A model generated the notes under the pieces. That model made no database searches and was not told where the DNA came from. It saw only the letters and a program-made list of their open reading frames with translations. This document shows, piece after piece, positions 62,757-64,000 of a stretch of DNA of 64,000 nt (position 1 is the stretch's first letter; every line of letters starts with the position of its first letter). The DNA is from Sphingobium chungbukense (GTDB lineage Bacteria > Pseudomonadota > Alphaproteobacteria > Sphingomonadales > Sphingomonadaceae): positions 646,501-710,500 of the forward strand of contig NZ_LBIC01000001.1 in the NCBI RefSeq assembly GCF_001005725.1, read 5' to 3'. The position numbers and the translations under genes were made by a program.

Positions 62757-63563
62757 CTAATGATCATGGTCATGCGCCGCGTGCAGCGCTTCCAGCACAT
62801 CCTCCAGCCGCGCCGGATCGCCCAATGCCAGCACATGGCCTTCACTCTGCGCCGTCAGCGGCTCGCCATTCCAGTCGCACATCACTCCGCCCGCGCCCTC
62901 TACCACGGGTACCAGGGCGGCGAAGTCATAGCTTTTCAGCCCCGACTCGATCACGATGTCGAGAAAGCCCGAAGCCAGCAGCCCGTAATTATAACAGTCC
63001 CCACCATAGACCGGACCCTGTCGTGGCGCGCCGCCCGACACGGCCGCGACCAGCGCCATATAATGGGGCACATCGCCGTCCGCGAACAGATGCGGGCTGG
63101 TGGTGGCGATGCCGGCTCCTTCCAGTTCCCGGCAGAGCCGGGTGCGGACCGGCTGGCCGTTGAAGGTCGTTGGCTGCCCTGCCATGCCCGCCCAGCGCTC
63201 CTGCGCGATGGGCTGGTCGATGATGCCGATGGTCGGCCATCCGGCCTGCGTCAGCGCAATCAGCGTGCCGAAGATCGGACGTCCGGCGATGAAGCTGCGC
63301 GTGCCGTCGATCGGATCGAGGATCCATACCCGCTCCGCATCGGTGCGGACCGAGCCATATTCCTCTCCGATGATGCCGTCCTGCGGCCGTTCCTTTTCCA
63401 GAATGGCGCGGATCGCGGCCTCCGCGGCCCGATCGGCCTCGGTCACGGGCGATTTGTCGGATTTCAACTCCATGTCGTAACGGGCGCGGAAAAAGGGACG
63501 GATCGCCGCGCCTGCAGCATCGGCAAGGCGGTTGGCAAGGGCCAGGTCATCGCGGGTGGTCAT
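62757..63563 (-). CDS. hisN: Inositol-monophosphatase family protein, histidinol-phosphatase HisN type
   Basis: 268 residues. A metal-dependent sugar phosphatase: IGEEYG at 65-70 with Glu, DPIDGTRSF at 83-91 with the two Asp, and KSYDFAALVPVVEGAGG near 210 with a metal Asp. In alphaproteobacteria this group acts as histidinol-phosphate phosphatase, step 8 of histidine synthesis; relatives act on inositol or other sugar phosphates, so the substrate is inferred. The tail HDHDH is unusual. The bordering gene on the left is convergent. Confidence 0.85.
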   Translation of the reverse strand: MTTRDDLALANRLADAAGAAIRPFFRARYDMELKSDKSPVTEADRAAEAAIRAILEKERPQDGIIGEEYGSVRTDAERVWILDPIDGTRSFIAGRPIFGTLIALTQAGWPTIGIIDQPIAQERWAGMAGQPTTFNGQPVRTRLCRELEGAGIATTSPHLFADGDVPHYMALVAAVSGGAPRQGPVYGGDCYNYGLLASGFLDIVIESGLKSYDFAALVPVVEGAGGVMCDWNGEPLTAQSEGHVLALGDPARLEDVLEALHAAHDHDH

Positions 63564-63640
63564 GGTCCTCCGCCTAGCGATAAAGCCTCCGTCGCGCTAG
63601 GCTCGCCGGCCCCACACCTTGAAAAATGAAGGAGCGAAAG

Positions 63641-64000
63641 ATGCCCGGTTCACCCGTCATCCCATGCCTGCGCTATGCCGACGCGCCCGCTGCGATCGCT
63701 TTCCTGCGTGATGCCTTCGGTTTCGATGTCCGTGCCTCGTACGAGGATGCGGACGATCCCCATATCGTCCACCATGCCGAACTGGCATTGGGGAACGGCA
63801 TGGTCATGCTGGGCAGCGTCCGCGACGGGGAGGGGGAATCACTCTATAGCTGGGGCACGCCCCGCGATCTGGGCGGGGTCACGGCCTGCATCTATGTCGT
63901 GGTGCCTGATGTCGATGCCCATTGCCTCCATGCCCGCAACGAAGGGGCGGTGGTGGTGGCCGAACCGCATGACAATATCGGCTATCCCGGCCGCGGCTAC
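63641..64000 (+). CDS. VOC-family protein, partial
   Basis: The first 120 codons; the gene runs off the window. AAGGAGCGAAAG precedes the ATG. PCLRYADAPAAIAFLRDAFG and HHAELALGNGMVMLGSVRDG match the start of glyoxalase/bleomycin-resistance-type PhnB proteins, and VVAEPHDNIGYPGRGY is the typical C-terminal segment. Reaction unknown. Divergent from hisN with 77 bases between. Confidence 0.8.
   Translation, partial: MPGSPVIPCLRYADAPAAIAFLRDAFGFDVRASYEDADDPHIVHHAELALGNGMVMLGSVRDGEGESLYSWGTPRDLGGVTACIYVVVPDVDAHCLHARNEGAVVVAEPHDNIGYPGRGY

Noticed and set aside
1-64000. CRISPR arrays, intact insertion sequences and rRNA genes
   Set aside because: No regularly spaced repeats, transposase reading frames with flanking inverted repeats, or rRNA-like sequence were seen.

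Overview
The window is high-GC alphaproteobacterial chromosome, most likely from a sphingomonad (Sphingobium/Sphingomonas group). That assignment rests on gene content and order: divK close to rpmG, an EipA/DUF1134 protein, BolA next to a J-domain protein and cobS/cobT, a zinc-ribbon gene divergent from ftsEX and followed by ydcF, plsC, tyrA, hisC and metXW, and pheST near rplT/rpmI. It is inference; no search was run.

Layout. 1-9.1 kb: the end of dinB, an EipA-like protein, tRNA-Ser(GCT), an operon of a TPP-dependent enzyme with glutaryl-CoA dehydrogenase, a lipoprotein, the glyoxalase pair gloA-gloB, a SIMPL protein, and a hydrolase/TPR pair. 9.1-15.7 kb: the one accessory region. An intact P4-type integrase sits beside tRNA-Leu(CAG), followed by a ParE/Phd-type toxin-antitoxin pair and a chain of broken genes (ArdC, HEPN, TraD, AbiEi-like). 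A second copy of the tRNA 3' end comes next and runs straight into the C-terminal half of another integrase. An AraC regulator and a diguanylate cyclase follow, then a short integrase N-terminal relic. 15.7-28.7 kb: acyl-CoA ligase, ruvAB, an orphan ClpP-like protein with a DUF1345 membrane protein, pgeF, two transporters, a five-gene minus-strand run (DUF3572, HAD hydrolase, RidA, GDPD, GNAT) and divK.

28.9-42.8 kb: PhoX phosphatase, rpmG, a GDT1-type transporter, dps, a Gre factor, and a chaperone/chelatase neighbourhood (cobT, phosphatase, OsmC, cobS, Hsp70, DUF1294, J-protein, bolA), then GST, pirin and a zinc-ribbon protein. 43.0-50.6 kb: ftsE-ftsX-ydcF-plsC, convergent with hisC-tyrA, then a 2-hydroxyacid dehydrogenase divergent from metX-metW. 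50.6-64 kb: GST, prfC, aldose epimerase, DUF4386 protein, pheS-pheT, a LysE exporter, rpmI-rplT, an AsmA protein, a VOC/macro-domain pair, hisN and a partial second VOC protein.

Most genes are housekeeping: DNA repair (dinB, ruvAB), translation (pheST, prfC, L20, L33, L35, two tRNAs), cell division and cycle (ftsEX, divK), amino-acid synthesis (metXW, tyrA, hisC, hisN) and detoxification (gloAB, GSTs, OsmC, Dps). Many are translationally coupled by 1- or 4-base start/stop overlaps. The least ordinary parts are the nested relic island at tRNA-Leu, the AraC/diguanylate-cyclase pair inside it, and the Hsp70/J-protein/CobS/CobT neighbourhood, which has no cobN or other cobalamin gene in view. I saw no CRISPR array, intact insertion sequence, rRNA or recognisable riboswitch.
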